Of a DNA stretch of 56,356 nucleotides, positions 26,222 through 35,423 are shown piece by piece (the stretch's first letter is position 1; each line of letters begins with the position of its first letter). The notes below the pieces were generated by a model. That model saw only the letters and a program-made list of their open reading frames with translations, searched no databases and was not told the origin of the DNA. Source of the DNA: JAAOZP01 sp038848185 (GTDB lineage: Archaea > Thermoproteota > EX4484-205 > JAAOZP01); NCBI GenBank assembly GCA_038848185.1, contig JAWCNV010000013.1:1-56356 (forward strand). Direction: 5' to 3'. A program made the position numbers and the translations under genes.

Positions 26222-27877
26222 CTACCTTATTTTGGCGTCGATGCGACCAGCTGCACCCCAGAATCTTTCAACGATCCTCTCGAGACCATGAGGTTTACGC
26301 TCAGAAAGCCATAGCTTGCAATACTTGTTTGAAAGAGATATGAAGTCAGATGGTTTAGCTTCATTATTCAACCTTCTCAACCCGGCTTCAACACAACTCC
26401 CTATAAATTCAAGATCTTCAGGAAGATTTACCATGCGGATTTCCTTAAGAAGTCTCCCCCACGAGGCTTTCAGCGATTCCTTGTCTTCTTTTGACATTCT
26501 ATGATACCAGAAGTCTGCAAACAACACGTGTTTCAACATTTCTGAAACATCAGGTTGCCCAAATGCCTTTCTAACCTCAACTACTTCCTTAGATTCGCCC
26601 GTCAAAACATGCCATTTATCCTCCCACTCGCCGTTTCCCTCCGCATACTCCATACAGGCAAGCATCAATGGCTCCAGAAACGAGAAGAGACATTCCTCAC
26701 CGTCATCACCCCAAGCCGTCAATAGGAAGCCTGAAAGACCCTCGGCCCTAGCTGCTAACGTGAAGCCCCTCATGTTCTCCAAAGCTGTTTTAAAGTTCGG
26801 ATAATACTTGTTCCAGTTTGAGAGGCCGGGACATGCAACCTGCTGGCTTTTTCTCTCTCCGAAGAGTTTTATCTTTTCTCTGAAATAAGTCTCATCTCCC
26901 GAGCTGTAGTCCCAATTTGCGATCACTACATCCTGCCATATTGGGCTTTTAACAACCTCGGACCATTTAGATTTTTCATCCTCTCTCAGATACATTCCAG
27001 TAAGCATATCGCCCCAAAGGATTGGAGTCTTACCCTTCTCCTTCACGATGTTAATCATGTTTCTATGATGAGTCTCATAAAGCATTGGTCCTTCGAACCT
27101 CCAAGTTTTATCTAGGCTTCTTCCCCTTCCCATTGCCCAGGTCTCATCCCCACCTATATGGATATGTTTCGAAGGAGAGGTTTCAAGTGCTTCTCTAAGT
27201 AGGCTGTATACGAATTCTCTGGCTTCCTCATTACTTACGTCGAGACATCCCTCGCTTGGATTATGCCATTCGCTGAAGCCCCAATACTCTGGTAGTGATA
27301 ATATGTGCTCCATATGGCCAGCCAGTTCTAGAGATGGGAAAACCTCTATTCCAAGCTTACACCCATATTCCACTATCTCAAGATACTCGTCTTTCGAAAG
27401 CCTACCTCTGTGAACACCTATGTCCGGATACTTGTCCCATGGAAAAAGGTCTTCGAAATAGATTGCGAAATAATTATATTTGAGGAGAAATAACCATCTT
27501 AAAATCTTTTTAAAAGTTTCTACGGTAGGAACCCCTCCGCGTGCAATATCAAGATGATAGCCTCTAAACGAGAATTTAAGCTCCTCTTCCACTTTAACCT
27601 CAGGAATGTAGCCAGCCCTTTGTTTAAGAAGCTGAATAATTGTGGCATAGCAATTTTTTTCATCACCCCAAATAACCACCTCTTTACTCTCCCCCTTCAC
27701 TTCAACGCCATTCCCATCAGTCTCAGATTCAACTATCTTCCATGAACCTCGGGGAATGCGAAACTCCTTGTTCAGGAACTCAGGAAGGTCTAGCCCATCA
27801 AACTCAAACCATTTTCCAGAAAATGTTAACCTTTTTGGCTCAGGAACTATTTTAACATTTTTCTCAACATGGCCCAT
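26222..27877 (-). CDS. glycoside hydrolase family 20 beta-N-acetylhexosaminidase-like
   Basis: This 551-residue protein has an N-terminal alpha/beta accessory domain (about 1-100) followed by a TIM barrel. The catalytic Asp-Glu pair is Asp 244-Glu 245 in HIHIGGDETW, where substrate-assisted hydrolysis by family 20 uses these residues. Supporting motifs are RGYHLDIARGGVP and VFPSLELAGHMEH. No signal peptide is seen, so it probably acts inside the cell on imported or self glycans. No other glycan genes adjoin it. Confidence 0.87.
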   Translation of the reverse strand: MGHVEKNVKIVPEPKRLTFSGKWFEFDGLDLPEFLNKEFRIPRGSWKIVESETDGNGVEVKGESKEVVIWGDEKNCYATIIQLLKQRAGYIPEVKVEEELKFSFRGYHLDIARGGVPTVETFKKILRWLFLLKYNYFAIYFEDLFPWDKYPDIGVHRGRLSKDEYLEIVEYGCKLGIEVFPSLELAGHMEHILSLPEYWGFSEWHNPSEGCLDVSNEEAREFVYSLLREALETSPSKHIHIGGDETWAMGRGRSLDKTWRFEGPMLYETHHRNMINIVKEKGKTPILWGDMLTGMYLREDEKSKWSEVVKSPIWQDVVIANWDYSSGDETYFREKIKLFGERKSQQVACPGLSNWNKYYPNFKTALENMRGFTLAARAEGLSGFLLTAWGDDGEECLFSFLEPLMLACMEYAEGNGEWEDKWHVLTGESKEVVEVRKAFGQPDVSEMLKHVLFADFWYHRMSKEDKESLKASWGRLLKEIRMVNLPEDLEFIGSCVEAGLRRLNNEAKPSDFISLSNKYCKLWLSERKPHGLERIVERFWGAAGRIDAKIR

Positions 27878-27938
27878 GCTTTTATTCGGTTTCGGTTAAA
27901 ACATATAAAGTTTAGCACCATTAGGAAGAAGGTAGGGA

Positions 27939-28442
27939 TTGTCGATCAATAAGGAGTTCAATAAAATACTGGTTCTCGTCTTAACTATAGTTATCATCTT
28001 ACTATTTACACTCCTTTTAATAGGAACAGGGCCGGTTCGTCACCGCGGTCCTTGGAGGCTTTTCCCCGTTGATGTAGCACACTGGTTTGGATGGGTCGGC
28101 GGGATCCTGCTCCTAGTCTCGGCAACATATTCAGCTCTTAAAAGAGGCTTCCCGAAAAGTATCAAACTATGGTTGAGCGTTCACTGTATCCCCGGCATTA
28201 TCTCGCTCTTAATGACGGGCATCCATTTGATTAACAGGGTGTTTTTCGCAAGACCAGAGCATTTCCTGAGTTTTTTCACTTTCGGACTTATGGTCGTGAT
28301 AGTTGTAGGCGGAATCTTGGGAAGGTATGTGAATAAGTCAAGGGTAATTAGGGATTATTGGAAAACCCTTCACATACCCTTAACAGCAATATTCTACTTG
28401 ACGCTAAGCATACACGTGCTCACTAAAACGGGTATACTGTAA
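27939..28442 (+). CDS. di-heme-type membrane cytochrome, ferric-reductase-like
   Basis: This 167-residue, five-helix membrane protein has His 82 and His 96 in helix three and His 145 and His 159 in helix five, each pair 14 residues apart. This is the pattern that holds two stacked b hemes in ferric reductase and cytochrome b proteins. His 48 in helix two is an extra. No flavin or NAD(P)H domain is fused. It may pass electrons across the membrane to quinone or metal (inference). TTG start, with a TATA box ATATAAAG at about 27902-27910. Confidence 0.75.
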   Translation: MSINKEFNKILVLVLTIVIILLFTLLLIGTGPVRHRGPWRLFPVDVAHWFGWVGGILLLVSATYSALKRGFPKSIKLWLSVHCIPGIISLLMTGIHLINRVFFARPEHFLSFFTFGLMVVIVVGGILGRYVNKSRVIRDYWKTLHIPLTAIFYLTLSIHVLTKTGIL

Positions 28443-28532
28443 TCTTTATTCTCACTCCTTCGTTTCTCCGTCATCATCCTGTCAAGAAACATTTCCGATT
28501 TTTATAACCAGCAACTTAAAATTCGAGAGATA

Positions 28533-28541
28533 TTTATATAA
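28533..28541 (+). promoter_or_regulatory. TATA box of the cysteine desulfurase operon
   Basis: TTTATATAA lies 24-32 bases before the TTG at 28565, implying a leaderless transcript that begins with a non-ATG start. Confidence 0.6.
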
Positions 28542-28564
28542 CCCGGCTATAGGCTTATTCAGGA

Positions 28565-29779
28565 TTGAGTAATCTGAAAAACGTTAGAGAGCTTCTGAAC
28601 TACCATGGAGAGACAGGACGAGAAGTATACTTGGATTTAGAAAACTCCACCCCAGTCCCCAGCGAGGTTCTCGAAGAGATGCTACCCTACTTTTATTCCA
28701 AGGCTTACGGTAACCCTACACTCACCCATAAGCAGGGCTGGGAGGCTTATGAAACAATCATGGAGGCAGCTAGCTTCGTCGCGAGGCTTATAGGTGCCTC
28801 CTCACCTGAGGAACTGTGTTTCACAAGCGGCGAGGCTGAAGCTAATAATCTTGCCATCTTGGGCTCTGTTGCAGGCAGAAAAGGAAGGATTATTGTTTCA
28901 ACCATAGACCCCTTAACGATCCTGCTGCCGGTCGAGATGCTTGAGAAAAAGGGTTTTGAAGTGATTAGGATCCCAGTTGATCCAGAGGGCTTCATCAACC
29001 TAGATGAGTTTTCTAAGGCAGTAAGTAAGAATACGGTGTTGGTGAGTACGAGTATTGTTAACAACGAGATCGGTACGATACAGCCTTTTAAGGAGATTAT
29101 AGAAATAGCTAGAGATAAGAATCCTGATGTAGTTATTCACATGGATGCTTCAGACGCTTATGGCAGGATCGGGTTCAACGTTAAAGATATGGGTGTTGAT
29201 TTGCTAACTCTAAGCAGCTATAAGATAATGGGGCCCAGAGGGATTGCAGCATTATATGTTAGGAGCGGAGTTAGGGTTGAGAAGGTCATTGAGGGCCCAA
29301 TAGGAACTCAAGCCCTCTGGCCAGGTGTTGAAAACACTCCACTGATAGTTGGCTTTAAGAAGGCTTCTGAAGTTGCTTTCAAGAATTTCGACAACAATAT
29401 TAACCATATGAGGAGACTTAGAGACATGCTGATAAATGGGCTTCTGAGCATTGACAACACTATTCTAAATGGACCCAGAAGTGACAAGAGATCCCCTGAC
29501 AACGTTAACGTGAGCTTCCTCCATTGTGAGGGAGAATCTCTCACGATAGAACTCAGCTTCAAGGGGATTTATGTTTCAAGCGGAAGCGCTTGCACCAGGA
29601 GGATTCTTCAACCTAGCCACGTCTTGACAGCCATAGGGAGAGAGTACGAGGCGGCCCACGGAAGCATTCTCATGAAGGTTTCAAGATACCATACTGTTGA
29701 AGACATAGAGTATGTTCTAGAATCTTTTAAACCGGCCGTTGAAAGGATAAGAGGCATTAGCCCTACGAGGAGGATTTAG
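28565..29779 (+). CDS. cysteine desulfurase (NifS/IscS family)
   Basis: This 404-residue PLP enzyme strips sulfur from cysteine for Fe-S cluster assembly. The PLP lysine is Lys 220 (SSYKIMGPRG), the persulfide cysteine Cys 343 (SSGSACTRR). TSGEAEANNLAI and HMDASDAYGR are the usual cofactor contacts (the canonical HxD-A-x-Q-A segment is altered). It is followed two bases later by an IscU-like scaffold gene, so it forms a minimal ISC operon. Start is TTG. Confidence 0.92.
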   Translation: MSNLKNVRELLNYHGETGREVYLDLENSTPVPSEVLEEMLPYFYSKAYGNPTLTHKQGWEAYETIMEAASFVARLIGASSPEELCFTSGEAEANNLAILGSVAGRKGRIIVSTIDPLTILLPVEMLEKKGFEVIRIPVDPEGFINLDEFSKAVSKNTVLVSTSIVNNEIGTIQPFKEIIEIARDKNPDVVIHMDASDAYGRIGFNVKDMGVDLLTLSSYKIMGPRGIAALYVRSGVRVEKVIEGPIGTQALWPGVENTPLIVGFKKASEVAFKNFDNNINHMRRLRDMLINGLLSIDNTILNGPRSDKRSPDNVNVSFLHCEGESLTIELSFKGIYVSSGSACTRRILQPSHVLTAIGREYEAAHGSILMKVSRYHTVEDIEYVLESFKPAVERIRGISPTRRI

Positions 29780-29781
29780 AG

Positions 29782-30288
29782 ATGTCTAGGTCACCCCTAC
29801 CATACAGCCGGAAGATACTTGAACTATTTAGGAACCCTAAGAATTTTGGAAGAATGGAGGATGCAACGGTTTCGGCAATGGCTGGAAGCCCAGCTTGCGG
29901 AGACATGATAGCGTTCTACCTTAAGATCGACGAGAACATGGTTATAACTAGTGCAAGCTTTGAAAGCTACGGGTGTGCTGCGAACATAGCCACTGCCAGC
30001 ATACTTACTGAAATGGTGAAAGGTAAAAGACTTGAGGAAGCTTGGAAGATAGGTTGGAAAGATGTTGCGGATGAGGTGGGAGGCTTGCCGTCAGTTAAGT
30101 TTCACTGCGGGGTTCTAGCGGTTGGTGCGTTGAGAAGAGCCATTAGAGAATTTTTCAAGGATAAAGAGAGGCCTGATTGGATACCTGAGAAAGATACTTT
30201 AGAGGAGAGACAGGCTTTGGAGGAAGAGGAGTTGGCCAAGATTATTTCCAAGAAACTTATGTTTGAGGAGGATTCTGACGCTAAATGA
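29782..30288 (+). CDS. IscU/NifU-like Fe-S scaffold protein
   Basis: This 168-residue scaffold has the three cluster cysteines Cys 39 (SPACGD), Cys 65 (YGCAAN) and Cys 109 (KFHCGVLA), plus Asp 41. The last about 45 residues form an acidic helical extension beyond usual IscU length. It follows the desulfurase by two bases and overlaps the next gene by four (ATGA), so all three are translated from one message. Confidence 0.93.
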   Translation: MSRSPLPYSRKILELFRNPKNFGRMEDATVSAMAGSPACGDMIAFYLKIDENMVITSASFESYGCAANIATASILTEMVKGKRLEEAWKIGWKDVADEVGGLPSVKFHCGVLAVGALRRAIREFFKDKERPDWIPEKDTLEERQALEEEELAKIISKKLMFEEDSDAK

Positions 30289-30554
30289 TTGAGGATTATG
30301 TAAGCAGGATAGAAGAGGCTTGTGGAGCATCTAAGACTAAGGATTACGTGGTAATACTGAAGCATGATAAAAGGGAAGACGCTTTGAAGAAGACTCTTGA
30401 AAAGGCAAAGGTCTTAGCGGAGGTTCAGGGAGTAGCTGTTAAGGCAAGTTTCATGGATAAAGAGTTCACCGTATTCATGAATGGAAGGTTGATGTTTAAG
30501 TCTCTTAAAGACAGGGAAGAGTTGAACACCATACTTGGAAAATTATTAGAATAA
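30285..30554 (+). CDS. small unknown protein of the ISC operon
   Basis: The 89-residue soluble protein overlaps the IscU-like gene by four bases. It looks like a small alpha/beta fold (DYVVILKHDKREDALKKTLE, KASFMDKEFTVFMNGR). It has one cysteine (Cys 13) and no metal motif. No known family recognised. Its tight coupling suggests an accessory role in cluster assembly, perhaps like the small frataxin- or IscX-type helpers, though no sequence similarity to those is claimed. Confidence 0.7.
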   Translation: MIEDYVSRIEEACGASKTKDYVVILKHDKREDALKKTLEKAKVLAEVQGVAVKASFMDKEFTVFMNGRLMFKSLKDREELNTILGKLLE

Positions 30555-30670
30555 ACATTATAAAACTCTGCAGCAAGATTCTTACCGCCTCGTCTAATTA
30601 GAGAAGGGAGACGGAGTGTTTTCATTCAGAATTTAGAAACATTTTTAAAGACCTTTTTAAGCAGAAATCA

Positions 30671-31528
30671 TTGTCCAACCGGAAATCGGAGCTAACGGGG
30701 TGCCTCTATATCGCGGTTGCAGCAGTCATCTGGGGATCTAACGGTGTGATCGTGAATCATGTTCCGCTAGACGCTTACAGTATAGCTTTCTTCAGAGTTT
30801 TATTCGCCAGCCTCGTTCTAACCCCCCTACTATTCCTGACTCAGAGGAACGAGATGCTGAGGACAGCTAAAGCTTGGAGAAGCATGTTTGCACTAGGAGC
30901 ATTCCTAAGCTTAGGTTGGGTCTTCCTCTTCCAGTCGATGCAGCTGATAGCTATCGCTAGCGCTGTTCTACTTAACTATATGGCCCCGGTTTTCGTAGCT
31001 TTACTAGCACCCCTATTCCTGAAAGAGAAGGTTGAGAAAACAACTGTGTTTGCACTAGTCCTGTGCATAGTAGGGATGCTCATAATCTCGTTTCCACATG
31101 GTCTTTCTGGAGACCTAAATCTTTCTGGCGTCTTATTTGGGCTACTCGCCGGTCTAGCATACGCTGGGTTCATTATTCTATCGAAGAAGACTGTTTCAAG
31201 CTACTCTGGTACTTCCGTAGCCCTCTATTCATATTTAGCTAGCACTGTCTTCCTGTCTCCTTCTCTTGTAAGCACTAATATATCCTTAGACTTTGTTTCA
31301 TGGCTACTTCTGCTCTTCCTCGGTGTTTTTAACACTGGGTTCGCTGTCACACTCTACTTGAACGGCCTCAGGAGTATAAAGGCTCAGAGAGCAGTGGTCT
31401 TCACTTACCTAGAGCCTGCGAGCGCCGCCTTCTTCGGCTTCCTGTTCCTAGCCCAGCAGCCGACTATTAACATGCTAACTGGCGGACTGCTCATTCTATT
31501 CGCAAGCTATCTCGCATCCTCAAAATAA
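30671..31528 (+). CDS. EamA/DMT family transporter
   Basis: This 285-residue protein has ten hydrophobic helices in two EamA repeats (about 8-135 and 150-280). Both end in the family pattern, for example AVLLNYMAPVFVALLAPLFL and VVFTYLEPASAAFFGFLFL. Drug/metabolite transporters of this family move amino acids, nucleotides or other small solutes; substrate unknown. Starts at TTG 30671, about 13 bases after TTTTTAAG at 30653-30660, so the promoter fit is only moderate. Convergent with the alcohol dehydrogenase. Confidence 0.9.
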   Translation: MSNRKSELTGCLYIAVAAVIWGSNGVIVNHVPLDAYSIAFFRVLFASLVLTPLLFLTQRNEMLRTAKAWRSMFALGAFLSLGWVFLFQSMQLIAIASAVLLNYMAPVFVALLAPLFLKEKVEKTTVFALVLCIVGMLIISFPHGLSGDLNLSGVLFGLLAGLAYAGFIILSKKTVSSYSGTSVALYSYLASTVFLSPSLVSTNISLDFVSWLLLLFLGVFNTGFAVTLYLNGLRSIKAQRAVVFTYLEPASAAFFGFLFLAQQPTINMLTGGLLILFASYLASSK

Positions 31529-31574
31529 ACCATATATTTGCGAATCCTACATGTTTTGAAAAAATGTTTAGGCA

Positions 31575-32705
31575 TTACCTTCCTCTCAACCCTCTCAAAT
31601 ATATTTCTCTGACATCTTCAGGAGTTAAGGGAGATGGATGCTTATCCAAGTTCCTGCTGTAAGAGAACACGTCTGCAGCCATTATATCCAGCTCTGAGGC
31701 TTTAACACCTAGTTCCATAAGGCTTCTCGGAATACCTGTTTTATCTGCAATAGTTTCAACCTTTTCAACAAGGCTTCTTCCGTTTTCTAAACCCAGTCTT
31801 ACAGCAGCATCCTCAAGTTTCCCACAGTTCTTCTCAAGCTCAAACCGTAGAACATATGGTAATAAAACTCCATTGGCGAGCCCATGATGAACATCATGGT
31901 AGTTGGTAAGGTAGTAGCCCATGGCGTGAACCGCAACGGTTCCAGCACAGTTTATCGCTATTCCTGCAAGCATGCTTGCGTAAAGCATATTCTCCCTAGC
32001 CTCAGGCGAGCCCTCCGCAGCTTCAATAATCCTCTGAAGTATTATGTGCATGGATTCTAAAGCGAAAACATCTGAGAAGGGAGTGGATTCTTTTGAGAGA
32101 TATGCTTCAACAGCATGGGAGAGCGCGTCGAAACCAGTGTAAGCAGTAAGCTCCTTTGGAAGATTGTTAAGCAGGTCCGCGTCAATCAATGCGACACTAG
32201 GTATAAGCGGGTTTCCGAGGAGGACCTCCTTCCTCCTCTTCTGGAGGCTTGTTATGACTGCATACTTAGTAACCTCGCTTCCAGTACCGCATGTCGTTGG
32301 AATAGCTATTACTGGTAGTGCTTCCGCAACCTCCTTCGGAGCAAAATTGTCTTCAAGCCTAGCACTGCTCTTCAAGATGAAAGCCATGCCTTTCGCAGCG
32401 TCCATCGCGCTTCCGCCTCCGAGTGCCACTATAAGATTACAGTTTTTTCTCCTACCTTCCTCAGCCCCCTTATAAACAGTCTCTATAGAGGGATTGGGTT
32501 CAACTTGGTCAAAAACAAATATCTTTAAACCTGCCTCCTCAAGGCTTTTGACGATAGCATTCAAATACCCGCTTCTCCTTGCAAAACCTCTTCCAGTTAC
32601 GAGTAGACATTTGTCTCCAAGCCTACTGGCTTCAACACCTACCTTGTTCAAGCTTCCCCTGCCGAAAACCAGCTTAGTCGGCAGACGGAACGTAAATTGC
32701 TTCAT
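31575..32705 (-). CDS. iron-containing alcohol dehydrogenase
   Basis: This 376-residue NAD(P)-dependent dehydrogenase of the Fe-ADH family has the nucleotide-binding GGGSAMDAAKG (about 97-107). Metal ligands lie in DALSHAVEAY and in HAMGYYLTNYHDVHHG (several His). The C-terminal helical domain is complete. Substrates in the family range from ethanol and butanol to lactaldehyde and glycerol. No partner genes in the neighbourhood, so its substrate is open. Confidence 0.92.
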   Translation of the reverse strand: MKQFTFRLPTKLVFGRGSLNKVGVEASRLGDKCLLVTGRGFARRSGYLNAIVKSLEEAGLKIFVFDQVEPNPSIETVYKGAEEGRRKNCNLIVALGGGSAMDAAKGMAFILKSSARLEDNFAPKEVAEALPVIAIPTTCGTGSEVTKYAVITSLQKRRKEVLLGNPLIPSVALIDADLLNNLPKELTAYTGFDALSHAVEAYLSKESTPFSDVFALESMHIILQRIIEAAEGSPEARENMLYASMLAGIAINCAGTVAVHAMGYYLTNYHDVHHGLANGVLLPYVLRFELEKNCGKLEDAAVRLGLENGRSLVEKVETIADKTGIPRSLMELGVKASELDIMAADVFSYSRNLDKHPSPLTPEDVREIYLRGLRGR

Positions 32706-32833
32706 GAGAAAAACAATCAGACTGTCGAATACTTATCTTTTTCCCCTCGTAAACCTTGATCCATGCATAATCCAAGCTTAATCATAGACCAGCTTCCTTA
32801 AAGCTTATTAGAAAAGTGCTTGAAAATAGTCTG

Positions 32834-34042
32834 ATGAAAACGTTCCGTCTACTGGTCTCTCTTGAGGAGGCGCTTCAAAGAGTCTACAGCAGGATAAGTC
32901 AAGTTGAAAGATTTGAGGAAGTGGATCTGGATGACGCTGCCGGAAGAGTTTCGGCGGAGAACGTTAAAGCACCTTTCGACGTTCCTTCCTTCGACAGGTC
33001 TGCAATGGATGGGTACTGTATCAGGGCTGAGGATGTTTACGGTGCAAGCCAGTTTAAACCCATTAGGCTCCGGATTACTGACATCATAGGGGTTGACGAG
33101 GAGCCTAGGAAGCCTCTGAGGAGAGGAGAGTGTATCCAAGTGGCTACAGGAAGCATTATTCCTGAAGGGGGTGACGCAGTAGTAATGTATGAACATACAG
33201 AGAGGGATGGTGACGAGGTTCTGGTTTACAGGCCTGTCTATCCGGGGGAGAATATTTCTAAAAAAGGTTCAGATATTCCTGCGGGGAAGGAAATTATTAA
33301 GAGCGGAGACTACTTGAACGCTTCTAAAATAGGTGTTCTAGCGGCGCTTGGAATATCTAGGATCAAGATTTACGAGAAGCCTAGTGTTCTGATAATACCA
33401 ACTGGAAGCGAGCTGGCTAGAGTTGGGGAAAACAGGTCCGCCACGCAGATATATGACATAAACTCACACACCCTTGCAGCAGTAATCAGGGAGAATGGGG
33501 GAATACCTGTTTTACATGACATTGTTCCGGACGATGAAGAGAAGATTGGGAAGGCTTTGGAGAAAGGCTTTGAAAAAGACCTAATCATAATAACAGGCGG
33601 GAGCTCTGTTGGAACAAAGGACGTTATCTATGATTTACTCAGCAAGAGGGGGGAAGTGCTTTTTCACGGTGTGCAGGTTAAGCCCGGGAAACCCACTGTG
33701 GGTGCAGTATTCGAGGGCAAGGTTGTGCTGGCGATGCCTGGGCACCCTACTTCATGCTTGAGCAACGCCTACCTGTTCCTAAGGCCTGTTTTGAGAAGAA
33801 TAGCGAGGCTGCCTGAAACAAGCCTGAGGACGGTTAAGGCTAGACTCAGCAAAAGAGTTGTTTCAACATTGGGAAGAAGGTTCTTTCTAACAGTTAGGCT
33901 GAGAAACGGGGAGGCCGAACCTGCCTTCAAAGAGTCTTCGGCAATAACAAGCATGGCTGAGGCAGATGGGTATATTGTAATACCTGAGAACGCTGACACT
34001 GTTGAAAAAGGAGACTGGGTAGAGGTTTATCTGTTTGAATAG
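32834..34042 (+). CDS. moeA: molybdopterin molybdenumtransferase MoeA
   Basis: This enzyme inserts molybdate or tungstate into adenylated molybdopterin. The 402-residue protein carries the MoeA hallmarks: FDRSAMDGYCI, VATGSIIPEGGDAVVMYE, IPTGSELA, ITGGSSVGTKD and AMPGHPTSCLSN, followed by a C-terminal barrel. An upstream in-frame GTG at 32816 exists, but ATG 32834 fits a TATA-like CTTAAAGC near 32797-32804 and starts the conserved fold. The molybdo- or tungsto-enzyme it serves is not in the window. Confidence 0.92.
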   Translation: MKTFRLLVSLEEALQRVYSRISQVERFEEVDLDDAAGRVSAENVKAPFDVPSFDRSAMDGYCIRAEDVYGASQFKPIRLRITDIIGVDEEPRKPLRRGECIQVATGSIIPEGGDAVVMYEHTERDGDEVLVYRPVYPGENISKKGSDIPAGKEIIKSGDYLNASKIGVLAALGISRIKIYEKPSVLIIPTGSELARVGENRSATQIYDINSHTLAAVIRENGGIPVLHDIVPDDEEKIGKALEKGFEKDLIIITGGSSVGTKDVIYDLLSKRGEVLFHGVQVKPGKPTVGAVFEGKVVLAMPGHPTSCLSNAYLFLRPVLRRIARLPETSLRTVKARLSKRVVSTLGRRFFLTVRLRNGEAEPAFKESSAITSMAEADGYIVIPENADTVEKGDWVEVYLFE

Positions 34043-34100
34043 GAGCCTTTTAAAGCGATCAGGCGTCAGGTTTATATTCTCAACGGTTTTAAGAAACTAA

Positions 34101-35423
34101 ATGATTAGGAAAAGAGAAGCAGAGATACTCTTCACCACAGTGATCCTCATTCTTACTGTGGTAGCACCTATATGGGTTAAGGCTCAGGAGGAGATAAAGA
34201 TTAACTGGGTTGTCGAGAACAATCCAAGCCTCTTTTTCGACGTGCCGTTCTCTACCTGTGAGAAAGACTCTCATGTTTATGTGGTCGGCTTCGACTATTC
34301 TACGGAAATCGGTATTCTTCAGCTACGTATTGAGAAGAGGTTTAAAACCGATGGCTCACTAGTCAAGAATTGGACGTATAAGTCTTCAGATTACGGAGGC
34401 CTGCTATACGACTGCACAGTTGTCGGGGAAAAACTCTATGCGGTCGGCACGTCATACTCGCTCATCGACAGCAACTGGATACTTGTAGTTCTCGATCTCG
34501 ATTTGAATCTGCTTAACTATGTTAATTTAACAGAGATATCTGGAGCAGCCACTTCAGTCATCTCAGACCAGGATTTCCTCTACGTTGCTGGTGTGGCTAC
34601 AAATGAGACCAACTGGGGGATATGTGTTGAAAAGATTAGGCTTAGCGACCTAAGCGTGGTTAAGGAGTATGTTTCTAACCTGCTGGAGTTTCAGGAGGCA
34701 TACAGTATTGAGATAAACCCGGTGAGCAACCAGATATGGATTGTTGGCAACACTAACTCTGAAAAGTGGAGGATTGAAATACTGGATAAGGATCTTGCGC
34801 AGATCAAAAGTATAGAGACAGAGATAGGGGCCTCAGCCATCTCAATAGGCTTCGATGAGGAAGGCTACTCCTATGTGGCTGGTGAAGGAGGCATTATTAA
34901 GCTCAGTAAAGATGGTGAAGAGATTAAAACATACGCTCAGCCAGCAGTTTTTGCGAAAACACGGTTTTTAAACAATCGTCTTTACGTAGCTGGTGGAGAA
35001 AACATTGAAAACTATGCTAGACAGGTCTTATATGTTTTCGACCAAGAGCTCAACTTGCTTAACAAGACTATTGTAAGCAGAGGAATAGATGCTGACGCGA
35101 TATTCCTAACAGGTAGAATGACTTCTGACGAGGATAACCTGTATATTTCAGGTCTTGCCTATGTTGGTTACAACGATTACGAGTGGGTTGTCTGTTCAAT
35201 CAAGGTAGGTGGTGCCCCCTGGTACTTGAAAAACTGGCATCTGATAGCAATACCGGTGACCGTGACAATCATTATCCTAATAACATACTTTGTTTTTAGA
35301 ATGAGGAAAGCTAAGCTGCAACAACCACCTGAGGAGGCACAACCATCAACTGTTGAAAGCAGCCAGCCTTCCTCCGAAACTGTTCAGCCTTCCGAGAATC
35401 GGGATAAGAGCACTATAGACTAG
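34101..35423 (+). CDS. secreted, membrane-anchored beta-propeller-like protein
   Basis: This 440-residue protein has an N-terminal signal (about 8-29, ending VKAQ). A long domain of repeated strand pairs (VYVVGFDYS, LYAVGTSYS, LYVAGVATN, IWIVGNTNS, SYVAGEGG, LYVAGGENI, LYISGLAYV) reads as propeller blades. A C-terminal helix (about 377-397) precedes a charged tail rich in Pro, Ser and Gln. It is probably an outward-facing surface protein. No catalytic motif. It starts leaderless, with TTTATATT at about 34071-34078. Its stop overlaps the convergent gene's stop (shared CTAG). Confidence 0.75.
   Translation: MIRKREAEILFTTVILILTVVAPIWVKAQEEIKINWVVENNPSLFFDVPFSTCEKDSHVYVVGFDYSTEIGILQLRIEKRFKTDGSLVKNWTYKSSDYGGLLYDCTVVGEKLYAVGTSYSLIDSNWILVVLDLDLNLLNYVNLTEISGAATSVISDQDFLYVAGVATNETNWGICVEKIRLSDLSVVKEYVSNLLEFQEAYSIEINPVSNQIWIVGNTNSEKWRIEILDKDLAQIKSIETEIGASAISIGFDEEGYSYVAGEGGIIKLSKDGEEIKTYAQPAVFAKTRFLNNRLYVAGGENIENYARQVLYVFDQELNLLNKTIVSRGIDADAIFLTGRMTSDEDNLYISGLAYVGYNDYEWVVCSIKVGGAPWYLKNWHLIAIPVTVTIIILITYFVFRMRKAKLQQPPEEAQPSTVESSQPSSETVQPSENRDKSTID

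Noticed and set aside
28490..28505. TTTCCGAT half-site like the nitrogen operators
   Set aside because: No inverted partner CGGA at the right distance, and it is not next to a nitrogen gene.
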